Below are positions 51,944 through 59,949 of a stretch of 64,000 nucleotides of DNA, one piece after another. The DNA lies in the NCBI RefSeq assembly GCF_001953875.1, contig NZ_MQUR01000010.1, forward strand, positions 1 to 64,000, given 5' to 3'. Each line of letters starts with the position of its first letter. The stretch's first letter is position 1. The DNA comes from Streptomyces amritsarensis. Lineage in GTDB: Bacteria > Actinomycetota > Actinomycetes > Streptomycetales > Streptomycetaceae. Below the pieces are notes generated by a model that worked only from the letters and a program-made list of their open reading frames with translations, searched no databases and was not told where the DNA came from. The translations under genes were made by a program, and so were the position numbers.

Positions 51944-52507
51944 CTACCACCACCGGACGGGGTACCGGGGCGCCGACCGGTGCAGGCGGGAGGCGACGAG
52001 GCCGCCCAGGACGAGGACCACCGTGGCACAGAACAGCAGCGGGACGAACCGCGCGGGGGCCGGGCCCTGGAACACGACGACGACGGCGGTGGCGCAGGCG
52101 GGCGAGTGCGGGGTCCGGGTGAGGCTCGTGGCGGCGAAGGTCAGCCCCGCGGCCAGGGCCGCGCTCCAAGGGCTGCTCGGCGCCGCCGCGAGGACCGCGT
52201 AGCCGGCCGCGGCGCCGAGGAGATGGGCGACGACGACGGTCCGCGGCTGGGCCGTCGGCAGGGTCGGGGTGTGGTGGAGGACGGCGGCGCTCGCGGCCAG
52301 GGACGGTATGAGGACCGGTTCGCCGATGAGCGCGCCGATGGCGGCGATGGCGAGGAGGGCGGCGACGACGGCACCGCAGCCGGGCACGACCGCGGCAGCG
52401 GCGGCCCGGGCCCGTCGCAGGCGTCCGGGCCCCTTCGGTGGCGCTGCGCCGCAGGGCGCCGCCGGGCCGGGTGACGGCCGGCGGGTCAGCACGGAGTCAA
52501 GGTCCAC
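51944..52507 (-). CDS. HPP-family membrane protein
   Basis: A 187-residue protein with about five hydrophobic helices. The core LLAIAAIGALIGEPVLIPSLAASAAVLHHTPTLPTAQPRTVVVAHLLGAAAGY carries the HPP-family pattern, including the Pro-rich loop between helices. Family members are proposed nitrite or small-ion transporters. The GTG at 52507 has AGGAG 8 nt upstream and is preferred over an ATG at 52549. It reads toward the XRE-cupin operon, and the operator pair lies in the 67-bp gap. Confidence 0.85.
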   Translation of the reverse strand: MDLDSVLTRRPSPGPAAPCGAAPPKGPGRLRRARAAAAAVVPGCGAVVAALLAIAAIGALIGEPVLIPSLAASAAVLHHTPTLPTAQPRTVVVAHLLGAAAGYAVLAAAPSSPWSAALAAGLTFAATSLTRTPHSPACATAVVVVFQGPAPARFVPLLFCATVVLVLGGLVASRLHRSAPRYPVRWW

Positions 52508-52810
52508 GATGGCGGCTCCTGGCACGGCGGGGCACGGACACGGCGGCACGGTCGAGCGGGTGACGGGGCGGGCCCGTCGTGGACGTGCCGTCCGTCAGGG
52601 CCCCGGCACGTGAGCAGCCACCTTGGCCCGCTCGTCTACGGCCGCCCTATGACGCCTCGATGACGCGTCCGACCGGGATCCGGCCCGCACCGCAGATGCC
52701 CGCCTCCCACCCCGCCCGCCCGGTGGGCGCAGGTGCCGAAACCCGCCCGAAGGCGCGGGGTTGCCGGAACCCGCCCGGGGACGCCGGAGAGCCGGAACCC
52801 GCCGGGGGGC

Positions 52811-52862
52811 GGGGTGCCGGAGCCCGGGCGGGGGTGCGGGGTGCCGGAGCCCGGGCGGGGGG
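52811..52862. repeat. 27-bp tandem repeat next to the ligase gene
   Basis: GGGGTGCCGGAGCCCGGGCG recurs with a period of 27 bp (52811 and 52838). More diverged copies run back to about 52731. It fills the gap downstream of the DNA ligase stop and has no coding signal. The self-complementary CCGGAGCCCGGG cores could form alternative hairpins. Confidence 0.6.
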
Positions 52863-52890
52863 CCTGGGTTGGGTGGGGCGGGCTGCGCCC

Positions 52891-54426
52891 TTAGGGGGCG
52901 TGGCGGCGACCCAGTACGGTCTCGACCGTGTCGGCCTGCTCCGCCGCCTTGTCCGGGCGGTAGCGCAGCACCCGCGCGAAGCGCAGGGCCACTCCGGCCG
53001 GGTAGCGCGGTGAGCGCTGCAGTCCGTCGTAGGCGATCTCCACCACCAGTTCGGGGCGCACCCGCACGGTGAAACCGTCGTCCGAGGTGGCGAGCGCCCG
53101 CAGTGCCCCGGTCTGCCAGCGCAGCATCTCGTCCGTGAGGCCCTTGAACGTCTTGCCGAGCATGGCGTACGTGCCGTCTGCGGCCCGCGCCCCCAGGTGC
53201 AGGTTCGACAGGAGTCCGGTGCGCCGCCCGTGGCCCCATTCGGCGGCGAGCACGACCAGGTCCAGGGTGTGCACCGGTTTCACCTTGAGCCAGTTCCTGC
53301 CGCGTCGGCCGGCCGCGTACGCCGAGTCCAGGGCCTTGACGACCACGCCCTCGTGGCCGCGGCGCAGGGTCTCGGCCCAGAAGTCGACGGCCTCGGCCTC
53401 CTGGGCCGCCGGGTCGCGCACCTCCAGGCGGCGGACCCGCGCGTCCTCGGGCACGAGGGTGGCGAGGGCCTCGTACCGCTCGCGGACCGGGAGGTCCAGA
53501 AGGACGTCGCCGCCGACGGCCAGGACGTCGAAGAAGTAGGGGACGACCGGCAGCGTCCGCCGGGCGGCGGCCACGTCCACCCGGGAGCCGACCCGGCTCG
53601 CGATCTCCTGGAAGGGCACGGGGCGGCCGTCCGCGGCCCGGCCGATGACCTCCCCGTCGAGGATGAACCGCTCCCCCGGCAGCGACCTGGCCAGTTCGGC
53701 GACCTCGGGCAGCCGCCCGGTGATCTCGTCGAGGGAGCGCGTGTAGACCCCCACGTCGTCCCCGTCGCGGTGGACCTGCACGCGGATCCCGTCGAGCTTC
53801 TCCTCCACCGCACACGGGCCGAGCGCTGCCAGCGCCGCGGCGACCGATCCGGCGGTGCCCGCCAGCATCGGCTGTACGGGCCGCCCCACCCGCAGGGTCA
53901 CGGCGCGCAGCGCCTCGGCGCCGTCGGCGAGCACCGCCCCGGCGACCCTGGCCAGGGAGCCGTCCAGCATCACCGCCCGCCGCAGCTCGGCGGCGGGCAC
54001 GGCGGCGGCCGCGGCCACGCCCTCCAGGGCGACCGCGTCGAGCGCGCCCTGGCGCACCTCGCCCGACAGCAGGCTGCGCAGGAAGGCCTGCTCCTCCTCG
54101 GTGGCGGCGCCGAGGAGGCCTGCGACGAGGGCGCTGCGCCGGGCGGCGGACCCGGCGCCGGCCTCCTGGGCGAGGGCGCTCACGGCCGCGTCGACGTCGC
54201 GGACGGTGAGGGTGGGTTCCGCTGCCGGTGGGGCCTCCTGGGCCAGGGTGCGCCAGCCGATGCCGGGCCGGCCCTGCGGGAGGCGTCCGGAGAGGTAGGC
54301 GATGACCAGCCCGGCCTCCTCCGGCGGGGCGGCGGCGAAGAGCTCCGCGAGCAGCGCGGTCTTGCGGGATCGGGCGGAAGTGGCGGCGACTTCCCTGGAC
54401 ACGCGAGCGACCTCGGCCAGCAGCAT
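52891..54426 (-). CDS. ligB: ATP-dependent DNA ligase
   Basis: A 511-residue ligase that seals nicks using ATP. An N-terminal helical DNA-binding domain (1-190) precedes the nucleotidyltransferase domain. The adenylated Lys is in VEEKLDGIRVQVHR (near 208), with FILDGEVIG, YFFDVLAV, EGVVVKALDSAY and NWLKVKP as the later motifs. The OB domain (about 400-500) ends EIAYDGLQRSPRYPAGVALRFARVLRYRPDK. Length and start (MLLAEVARVSREVAATSARS) match actinobacterial LigB. It is an accessory repair ligase, since replication uses NAD-dependent LigA. The ATG follows GGGAGG. Confidence 0.93.
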   Translation of the reverse strand: MLLAEVARVSREVAATSARSRKTALLAELFAAAPPEEAGLVIAYLSGRLPQGRPGIGWRTLAQEAPPAAEPTLTVRDVDAAVSALAQEAGAGSAARRSALVAGLLGAATEEEQAFLRSLLSGEVRQGALDAVALEGVAAAAAVPAAELRRAVMLDGSLARVAGAVLADGAEALRAVTLRVGRPVQPMLAGTAGSVAAALAALGPCAVEEKLDGIRVQVHRDGDDVGVYTRSLDEITGRLPEVAELARSLPGERFILDGEVIGRAADGRPVPFQEIASRVGSRVDVAAARRTLPVVPYFFDVLAVGGDVLLDLPVRERYEALATLVPEDARVRRLEVRDPAAQEAEAVDFWAETLRRGHEGVVVKALDSAYAAGRRGRNWLKVKPVHTLDLVVLAAEWGHGRRTGLLSNLHLGARAADGTYAMLGKTFKGLTDEMLRWQTGALRALATSDDGFTVRVRPELVVEIAYDGLQRSPRYPAGVALRFARVLRYRPDKAAEQADTVETVLGRRHAP

Positions 54427-54600
54427 GCGGCCATCCTCCCGCCCGGTGGTGCGGTGTGCAGGTCGGACGGGCGGGTGCGGCGGCTGGGAGCTGCGTACCG
54501 CAGGTGCGGTACGCGCCGCCGGCGGACTACTCCCTGAGAAGGTCGCCGGTTCCGCCTGTGGGTGCTCGGAGGCCGGGTACCGGCCGTTTAGGGTGCGCGT

Positions 54601-57426
54601 ATGAAGCTCCGAATGCCCCGGCGCCGCCGAGACCGCCTGCTCGCGGGCGCCGCCGCACTGGCCGTCGTGGCGGGTGCCGGTACGTGGACGGCCGCGTCCG
54701 CGTCCGGCGACGCGCCCGCCGTGCACCGCCAGGACCAGGTCCTGAAGATGCCGGGTGCCGATATCGACACCTCCTACTTCCTCGCCGGCGGCGGGGAGGA
54801 CGGCGGGGCGAAACGCCCGGCGGTCCTCCTCGGGCACGGTTTCGGCGGCAGCAAGGACGACGTCCGCGAACAGGCCGAGCGGCTGGCCCGCGACGGCTAC
54901 GCCGTCATGACCTGGTCGGCGCGCGGCTTCGGCCGCTCCGGCGGCCGGATCGGGCTGAACGACCCCGAGCACGAGGTCAAGGACGTCTCCCGGCTCGTCG
55001 ACTGGCTCGCGGCCCGGCCCGAGGTACGGCTCGACGCGGACGGCGACCCGCGCGTCGGAGTGTCCGGCGCCTCCTACGGCGGGGCCGTCTCGCTGCTGGC
55101 CGCCGGTCACGACCGGCGCGTGGACGCGATCGCCCCGGAGATCACCTACTGGAACCTGGCGGACTCCCTCTTCCCGGGCGGCGTCTTCAAGAAGCTGTGG
55201 TCCGGCATCTTCTTCACGACCGGCTCGGCCGACGGGATGCAGCAGGCGGGGACGGCGCCGCAGGACGCCGGGGCCGGACGGCCCCAGGACGCGGGTGCGG
55301 GTGCGGGTACCGGTGCGGGCGCGAACGGGACCGGGACCGCGACCGGGTCCGCGCCCGGTTCCGGTCCGCAGGACGGCGCCCCGGCCGGTCCCGGCTGCGG
55401 GAGGTTCACCCCCGAGCTGTGCGCGATGTACGAACGCGTCGCCGTGGCCGGGAAGCCCGACGCCGAGGCCCGCGCCCTGCTGGAACGGCGCAGTCCGTCG
55501 GCGGTCGCCGACCGGATCAAGGTGCCGGCCCTGATCGTGCAGGGCCAGGACGACTCCCTCTTCCCGCTGGACCAGGCCGACGCCATGGCCGCGGCCATCG
55601 CGGCGAACGGCGCACCCGTGGCGGTGGACTGGGCGGCCGGCGGACACGACGGCGGAATGCGCGAGGCGGACCGGGTGCAGGCCCGCGTGGCCGCCTGGTT
55701 CGACCGCCACCTCAAGGGCGACGGGAGCGCGGACACCGGCCCGGCGTTCCGGGTCTCGCGCTCCGGCGGTATCGACTCCACCGACGGCGAGGTGATACTG
55801 CGCGGCGCGAGCGGCGACCGCTACCCGGGGCTGGCTTCCGGCCCGCGGGACTTCGCCCTGACCGGACGGGAGCAGACCTTCACCAACCCGGCGGGCGGCG
55901 CGCCCCCCGCGCTGTCCTCCCTGCCCGGCATCGGCGGACAGCTCGCCTCCTTCGGGGCCGGTCTGTCGCTGGACTTCCCCGGGCAGAACGCCCGCTTCGA
56001 GTCGGCGCCGATGGACGCGGACCTGCAGATCACCGGAACCCCGACCGTCACCCTGAAGGTGAGGTCGACGGCCGCGGACGGTTCGGCCGTGCTGTTCGGC
56101 AAGGTGTACGACGTGGGGCCCGACGGACGGCAGCAGGTGCTGCCCTCCCAGCTGGTCGCCCCGCTGCGGGTGGAGAACGCGCAGCAGGGTGCGACCGTAC
56201 GGCTGAGGCTGCCCGCGATCGACCACTCCGTCGCGGCCGGACACCGGCTGCGGCTGGTGGTCGCCGCCACGGACCTCGGCTACGCGACCCCCGCCGCGAC
56301 GGCCGCCTACACGGTCTCGGTGGAGGGCCCCCTGGCCGTGCCGGCGGCCCCCGGGGTGCGGACCGCCGCCGCGGGAATGCCCGCGTGGACCTGGGGGCTG
56401 CCGCTGGGTGCGCTGGCGCTGGCCGCGGCACTGCTCGGATTCCGCCGGACCGGCGGCGGCGGCGCGGGCGGGGCACGGGCGGGCGTACCGCAGCCGGACC
56501 CGGCGCTGGCCGACGTACCGCTGCAGATCACGGGCCTGGCGAAGCGGTACGCGAAGGCGCAGGACCGGTACGCGGTACGGGACCTGTCGTTCCGGGTGGA
56601 GAAGGGGCAGGTGCTGGGGCTGCTCGGGCCCAACGGGGCCGGGAAGACCACCACGCTGCGCATGCTGATGGGGCTGATCTCGCCGGACGCCGGGGAGATC
56701 CGGGTGTTCGGGCACGCGGTGCGGGCCGGGGCGCCGGTCCTGTCGCGGGTCGGGGCCTTCGTGGAGGGCGCGGGCTTCCTGCCGCACCTGACCGGCCGCG
56801 CCAATCTGGAGCTGTACTGGCAGGCCACCGGCCGCCCGGCAGAGGACTCGCACATGGCGGAGGCCCTGGAGATCGCGGGGCTCGGCGACGCGCTGGAGCG
56901 GGCGGTGCGCACGTACTCGCAGGGCATGCGGCAGCGCCTCGCGATCGCTCAGGCGATGCTCGGGATGCCGGACCTGCTGATCCTGGACGAGCCGACGAAC
57001 GGTCTGGACCCGCCGCAGATCCGCGAGATGCGGGACGTGATGATCCGCTACGCGGCCGGCGGGCGGACGGTCATCGTCTCCAGCCACCTTCTGTCGGAGG
57101 TCGAGCAGTCCTGCACGCACCTGGTGGTCATGGACCGCGGGCAGCGGGTGGCGGCGGGCGAGGTCGCCGAGATCACCGGCGGCGGGGACACCCTGCTGGT
57201 GACCCTGGCCGAGCCGGTGGACGAGGTGGCCGTCGAGAAGGTGGCGGCGCTGGAGGGCGTGGGTTCGGTGGTGGCCGCCGACGACGGGCTGCTCGTACGG
57301 CTCGACGGCGCGACGGCCGCCGGGCTGATCGCCGAACTCGTGCGGCTGGAGGTGCCGGTGACCGGAGTGGGGCCGCACCGCAGACTCGAGGACGCGTTCC
57401 TCACCCTGATCGGAGGTGCGGCGTGA
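54601..57426 (+). CDS. Exported alpha/beta hydrolase fused to an ABC ATPase
   Basis: A 941-residue fusion. An N-terminal membrane anchor (LLAGAAALAVVAGAGTWTAASAS) is followed by an S15/CocE-like hydrolase with LLGHGFGGSKDD, nucleophile Ser in VSGASYGGAVSL, Asp in QGQDDSLF and His in GGHDGGM, then a beta-rich C-domain. A Gly/Ala/Thr-rich insert lies at about 220-260. A second helix (WTWGLPLGALALAAALLGF, about 598-617) precedes a cytoplasmic ABC ATPase with Walker A LGPNGAGKTTT, signature YSQGMRQRLAIAQ and Walker B LILDEPTNGLD. The predicted topology puts the hydrolase outside and the ATPase inside. TAGGGT lies 6 nt before the ATG (leaderless). The permease gene overlaps its end. Confidence 0.88.
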   Translation: MKLRMPRRRRDRLLAGAAALAVVAGAGTWTAASASGDAPAVHRQDQVLKMPGADIDTSYFLAGGGEDGGAKRPAVLLGHGFGGSKDDVREQAERLARDGYAVMTWSARGFGRSGGRIGLNDPEHEVKDVSRLVDWLAARPEVRLDADGDPRVGVSGASYGGAVSLLAAGHDRRVDAIAPEITYWNLADSLFPGGVFKKLWSGIFFTTGSADGMQQAGTAPQDAGAGRPQDAGAGAGTGAGANGTGTATGSAPGSGPQDGAPAGPGCGRFTPELCAMYERVAVAGKPDAEARALLERRSPSAVADRIKVPALIVQGQDDSLFPLDQADAMAAAIAANGAPVAVDWAAGGHDGGMREADRVQARVAAWFDRHLKGDGSADTGPAFRVSRSGGIDSTDGEVILRGASGDRYPGLASGPRDFALTGREQTFTNPAGGAPPALSSLPGIGGQLASFGAGLSLDFPGQNARFESAPMDADLQITGTPTVTLKVRSTAADGSAVLFGKVYDVGPDGRQQVLPSQLVAPLRVENAQQGATVRLRLPAIDHSVAAGHRLRLVVAATDLGYATPAATAAYTVSVEGPLAVPAAPGVRTAAAGMPAWTWGLPLGALALAAALLGFRRTGGGGAGGARAGVPQPDPALADVPLQITGLAKRYAKAQDRYAVRDLSFRVEKGQVLGLLGPNGAGKTTTLRMLMGLISPDAGEIRVFGHAVRAGAPVLSRVGAFVEGAGFLPHLTGRANLELYWQATGRPAEDSHMAEALEIAGLGDALERAVRTYSQGMRQRLAIAQAMLGMPDLLILDEPTNGLDPPQIREMRDVMIRYAAGGRTVIVSSHLLSEVEQSCTHLVVMDRGQRVAAGEVAEITGGGDTLLVTLAEPVDEVAVEKVAALEGVGSVVAADDGLLVRLDGATAAGLIAELVRLEVPVTGVGPHRRLEDAFLTLIGGAA

Positions 57427-58295
57427 GTACGGCGACGACGGCGCGGGAGGTGGCTCCGGGCTACCGGGCGAGCCGCACGCTGCCGCTGCGCGTGGAGGCG
57501 CTGCGGCAGTGGCGCCGGCGGCGGACGCTGGTGATGGGCGGGGTGCTGGCCGCACTGCCCTTCATCATGATCATCGCGTTCGCGGTGGGCGGCGGCCCGG
57601 AGGACCGGCGCGGCGGCGGCAACCGGATCACCCTGATCGACACGGCCACGGCGTCGGGTGCGAACTTCGCCGCGACCTGCCTGTTCGTGTCGGCCGGTTT
57701 TCTGCTGGTGGTGCCGGTGGCGCTGTTCTGCGGGGACACGGTGGCCTCGGAGGCGAGCTGGTCCTCGCTGCGCTATCTGCTGGCGTCGCCGGTGCCGCGG
57801 GCGCGGCTGCTGTGGAGCAAGCTGGTGGTCGCGTTGGGTTTCAGCCTGGCGGCGATCGTGCTGCTGCCGGTGGTGGCGCTGGCCGCGGGCACGGCCGCGT
57901 ACGGGTGGGGGCCGCTGAAGCTCCCGGCGGGCGGCGCGCTGCCGGCCGCGGACACGGTGCCGCGGCTCGCGCTGGCGGTGGCCTTCGTCTTCGTGTCGCA
58001 GCTGGTGACGGCGGGCCTGGCCTTCTGGCTGTCCACGCGGACGGACGCACCGCTGGGCGCGGTGGGGGGCGCGGTCGGGCTGACGATCGTCGGGAACGTA
58101 CTGGACGCGGTGACGGCGCTGGGCTCGTGGCGCGACTTCCTTCCGGCGCACTGGCAGTTCGCGTGGGCTGACGCCCTGCAGCCCCAGCTGGAGTGGGGCG
58201 GGATGGCCAAGGGGGCGGTGGTGTCGGTGTCGTACGCGCTGGTGCTGTTCGCCCTCGCCTTCCGCGGATTCTCCCGCAAGGACATCGTGTCCTGA
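57423..58295 (+). CDS. ABC-2-type permease
   Basis: A 290-residue membrane protein with six helices: VMGGVLAALPFIMIIAFAVGG, a periplasmic loop, then CLFVSAGFLLVVPVALFCGD, LGFSLAAIVLLPVVALAAG, LALAVAFVFVSQLVTAGLAFWL, VGGAVGLTIVGNVL and VSYALVLFALAF. WSSLRYLLASPVPRARLLWSKL is the ABC-2 coupling motif. Translation begins at the GTG within the ATPase stop (GTGA at 57423-57426). It is the channel partner of the fused ATPase. The exported substrate is unknown, and the hydrolase tethered to the ATPase may process it. Confidence 0.9.
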   Translation: MSTATTAREVAPGYRASRTLPLRVEALRQWRRRRTLVMGGVLAALPFIMIIAFAVGGGPEDRRGGGNRITLIDTATASGANFAATCLFVSAGFLLVVPVALFCGDTVASEASWSSLRYLLASPVPRARLLWSKLVVALGFSLAAIVLLPVVALAAGTAAYGWGPLKLPAGGALPAADTVPRLALAVAFVFVSQLVTAGLAFWLSTRTDAPLGAVGGAVGLTIVGNVLDAVTALGSWRDFLPAHWQFAWADALQPQLEWGGMAKGAVVSVSYALVLFALAFRGFSRKDIVS

Positions 58296-58325
58296 GCTTC
58301 GGCGGCGAGCCGCCGGGCGCCGGAC

Positions 58326-58365
58326 GACGGGCGCCGCACGCCCCGCGGGGCGTGCGGCGCCCGTC
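58326..58365. terminator. 40-bp perfect palindrome, bidirectional terminator
   Basis: A perfect 40-bp inverted repeat centred between 58345 and 58346, core ACGCCCCGCGGGGCGT. It lies 30 bp after the ABC permease stop and 25 bp before the convergent aldo/keto reductase stop. Confidence 0.85.
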
Positions 58366-58390
58366 GGCGTCACAGCTCGGCGTCACAGCA

Positions 58391-59341
58391 CTAGGCGGCG
58401 ACGCCAGGGGCGATCGCGTCGATCTCGGCGAGCAGCTCCGCGTCGAGCGGGCGTTCACCGGCGGCCGCGTTCGCACGTACCTGCTCGGGAGAGGTCGCAC
58501 CGGCGATGACGGAGGCGCAGCCGGGCCGGGCGGAGAGCCAGCCGATGGCCAGTTCGAGGACGGTGCGGTCGTGCTTCTCGGCGATCGCGGCCAGCGCCTC
58601 GACCACGTCGAGGCGCTCCTCGGTGAGGTAGGCGTCCCTGCCTTCGAGGCGGGAGCCGGCCGGCACGGGTGCGCCTCGGCGGATCTTGCCGGTCAGCAGG
58701 CCGTTGGCGAGAGGGAAGTACGGCAGTACGCCGACGCCGTAGTGCAGGGCCGCCGGGACCAGCTCGCGCTCGGCGGACCGCTCCAGCAGCGACCACTCGT
58801 TCTGCGCGGACACGAAGGGGACGGAGCCGGTCTCGCGGGCGACGTGGGCGGCTTCGGCGAGCTGCCAGCCGGTGAAGTTGGAGTGGCCGATGTAGCGGAC
58901 CTTGCCCTCGGCGACGAGCTCCGTGAGCGCGGCCAGCGTCTCGGCGACGGGAGTGGCCGGGTCGGGGCTGTGCAGCTGGAGCAGGTCGATGTGGTCGGTT
59001 TCGAGGCGGCGCAGGGACTCCTCGACGGCGCGCCGGATGTAGGCGCGGCCGCCGCGGGATCCGGCGGCGGGGCCGTACCCCATGTCGACGCCGTCGTAGC
59101 CGAACTTGGTGGCGAGGACGACCTGGTCGCGGCGGCCCTTCAGGGCCTGCCCGAGGTGCCGTTCGGAGCCGCCCGCGCCGCCGTAGATGTCGGCGGTGTC
59201 GAGGAGGGTGACGCCCGCGTCCAGGGCGGCGTCGACGACGGCGCGGGTGGCCCGGGCGTCGAGTCGCCCGCCGAAGTTGTTGCAGCCGAGGCCGACGGCG
59301 GACACCTGCAGACCGGAACTGCCCAGGGGGAGATGGCGCAT
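58391..59341 (-). CDS. Aldo/keto reductase
   Basis: A 316-residue NADPH-dependent (beta/alpha)8 reductase. Catalytic tetrad: Asp in LLDTADIYGG with its Tyr, Lys in VVLATKFG, His in LLQLHSPDP. NADP-binding C-terminal loop: VIAGATSPEQVRANAAA. NEWSLLER and LPYFPLANGLLTGK are typical of the AKR11/12 bacterial groups. The substrate is unknown. It converges with the ABC permease and shares the palindromic terminator. Its start borders a 600-bp region without clear genes. Confidence 0.93.
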   Translation of the reverse strand: MRHLPLGSSGLQVSAVGLGCNNFGGRLDARATRAVVDAALDAGVTLLDTADIYGGAGGSERHLGQALKGRRDQVVLATKFGYDGVDMGYGPAAGSRGGRAYIRRAVEESLRRLETDHIDLLQLHSPDPATPVAETLAALTELVAEGKVRYIGHSNFTGWQLAEAAHVARETGSVPFVSAQNEWSLLERSAERELVPAALHYGVGVLPYFPLANGLLTGKIRRGAPVPAGSRLEGRDAYLTEERLDVVEALAAIAEKHDRTVLELAIGWLSARPGCASVIAGATSPEQVRANAAAGERPLDAELLAEIDAIAPGVAA

Positions 59342-59949
59342 GCGTTTTCGTTCCTCCGACTCGCCGGGTGGGTGATCAACGGATCGTCAGTCTAGGACGC
59401 TGGGCCAGGCGGGTGGGCCGTGTGCACCGGAGGGGGGACGACCCGCGGGCGGCCGCGGTCCGGGTGGTCGCGCGAGGGAAGGCCGGGGACCCGGGACGGT
59501 CCGGTTCGAGGACGCCGATCTCGTTCTCGCCCGTCCCGCCGCAGTCCGAGACGATCCGGTGGGGGGCGGCCCGCGCGCCGGAACCCGTCCTGGTCGTCGG
59601 TCAGCATGCGCTGCCGCCGAAAAACGACAAGGGACCAGCCTAGAACGCCCGAGCGGGGTGTCCGCCACCCCTCTCCCCCGTTCTGCGGCGCGACTGCGGC
59701 CGAATCGAGTCGATCACTACGGGCGCCTTGAGGACCGCATACGTACACCCCTCGGCGCATCTTGACCGTTTTCCGCATCCCGGAAGCTCCGGATGCGTTC
59801 AAACCGTCTGCACGAGTGAATCGCACACGCTGCCACCAAGAGAGCAGATGTCCTGATATGTGCTACGGGACGTCCTGTCGGGACTAGAACGGGTGCCCCC
59901 CACGGCACCGACCGGTCCGTACGGTCGGAGACTTCGAGAGGACGGCTTC
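59342..59949. other. 600-bp intergenic region with a hairpin, no clear gene
   Basis: Reading frames here are Pro/Arg-rich on both strands and lack ribosome sites, so I call no gene. TTGACC at 59762-59767 is followed by a bulged hairpin (59774-59797, CGCATC/GATGCG outer arms). The last 190 bp are lower in GC and probably hold the promoter of the S15-type hydrolase. An unnoticed small RNA cannot be excluded. Confidence 0.45.

Noticed and set aside
52811..52862. CRISPR-like repeat
   Set aside because: The repeats are tandem without unique spacers and no cas gene is present.
52891..57555. 1,554-codon minus-strand frame
   Set aside because: Only the last 511 codons are the DNA ligase. The rest is antisense to the hydrolase/ABC fusion.
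59392..59643. Short frames on both strands in the 600-bp gap
   Set aside because: Pro/Arg-rich, no ribosome site, no recognised family.
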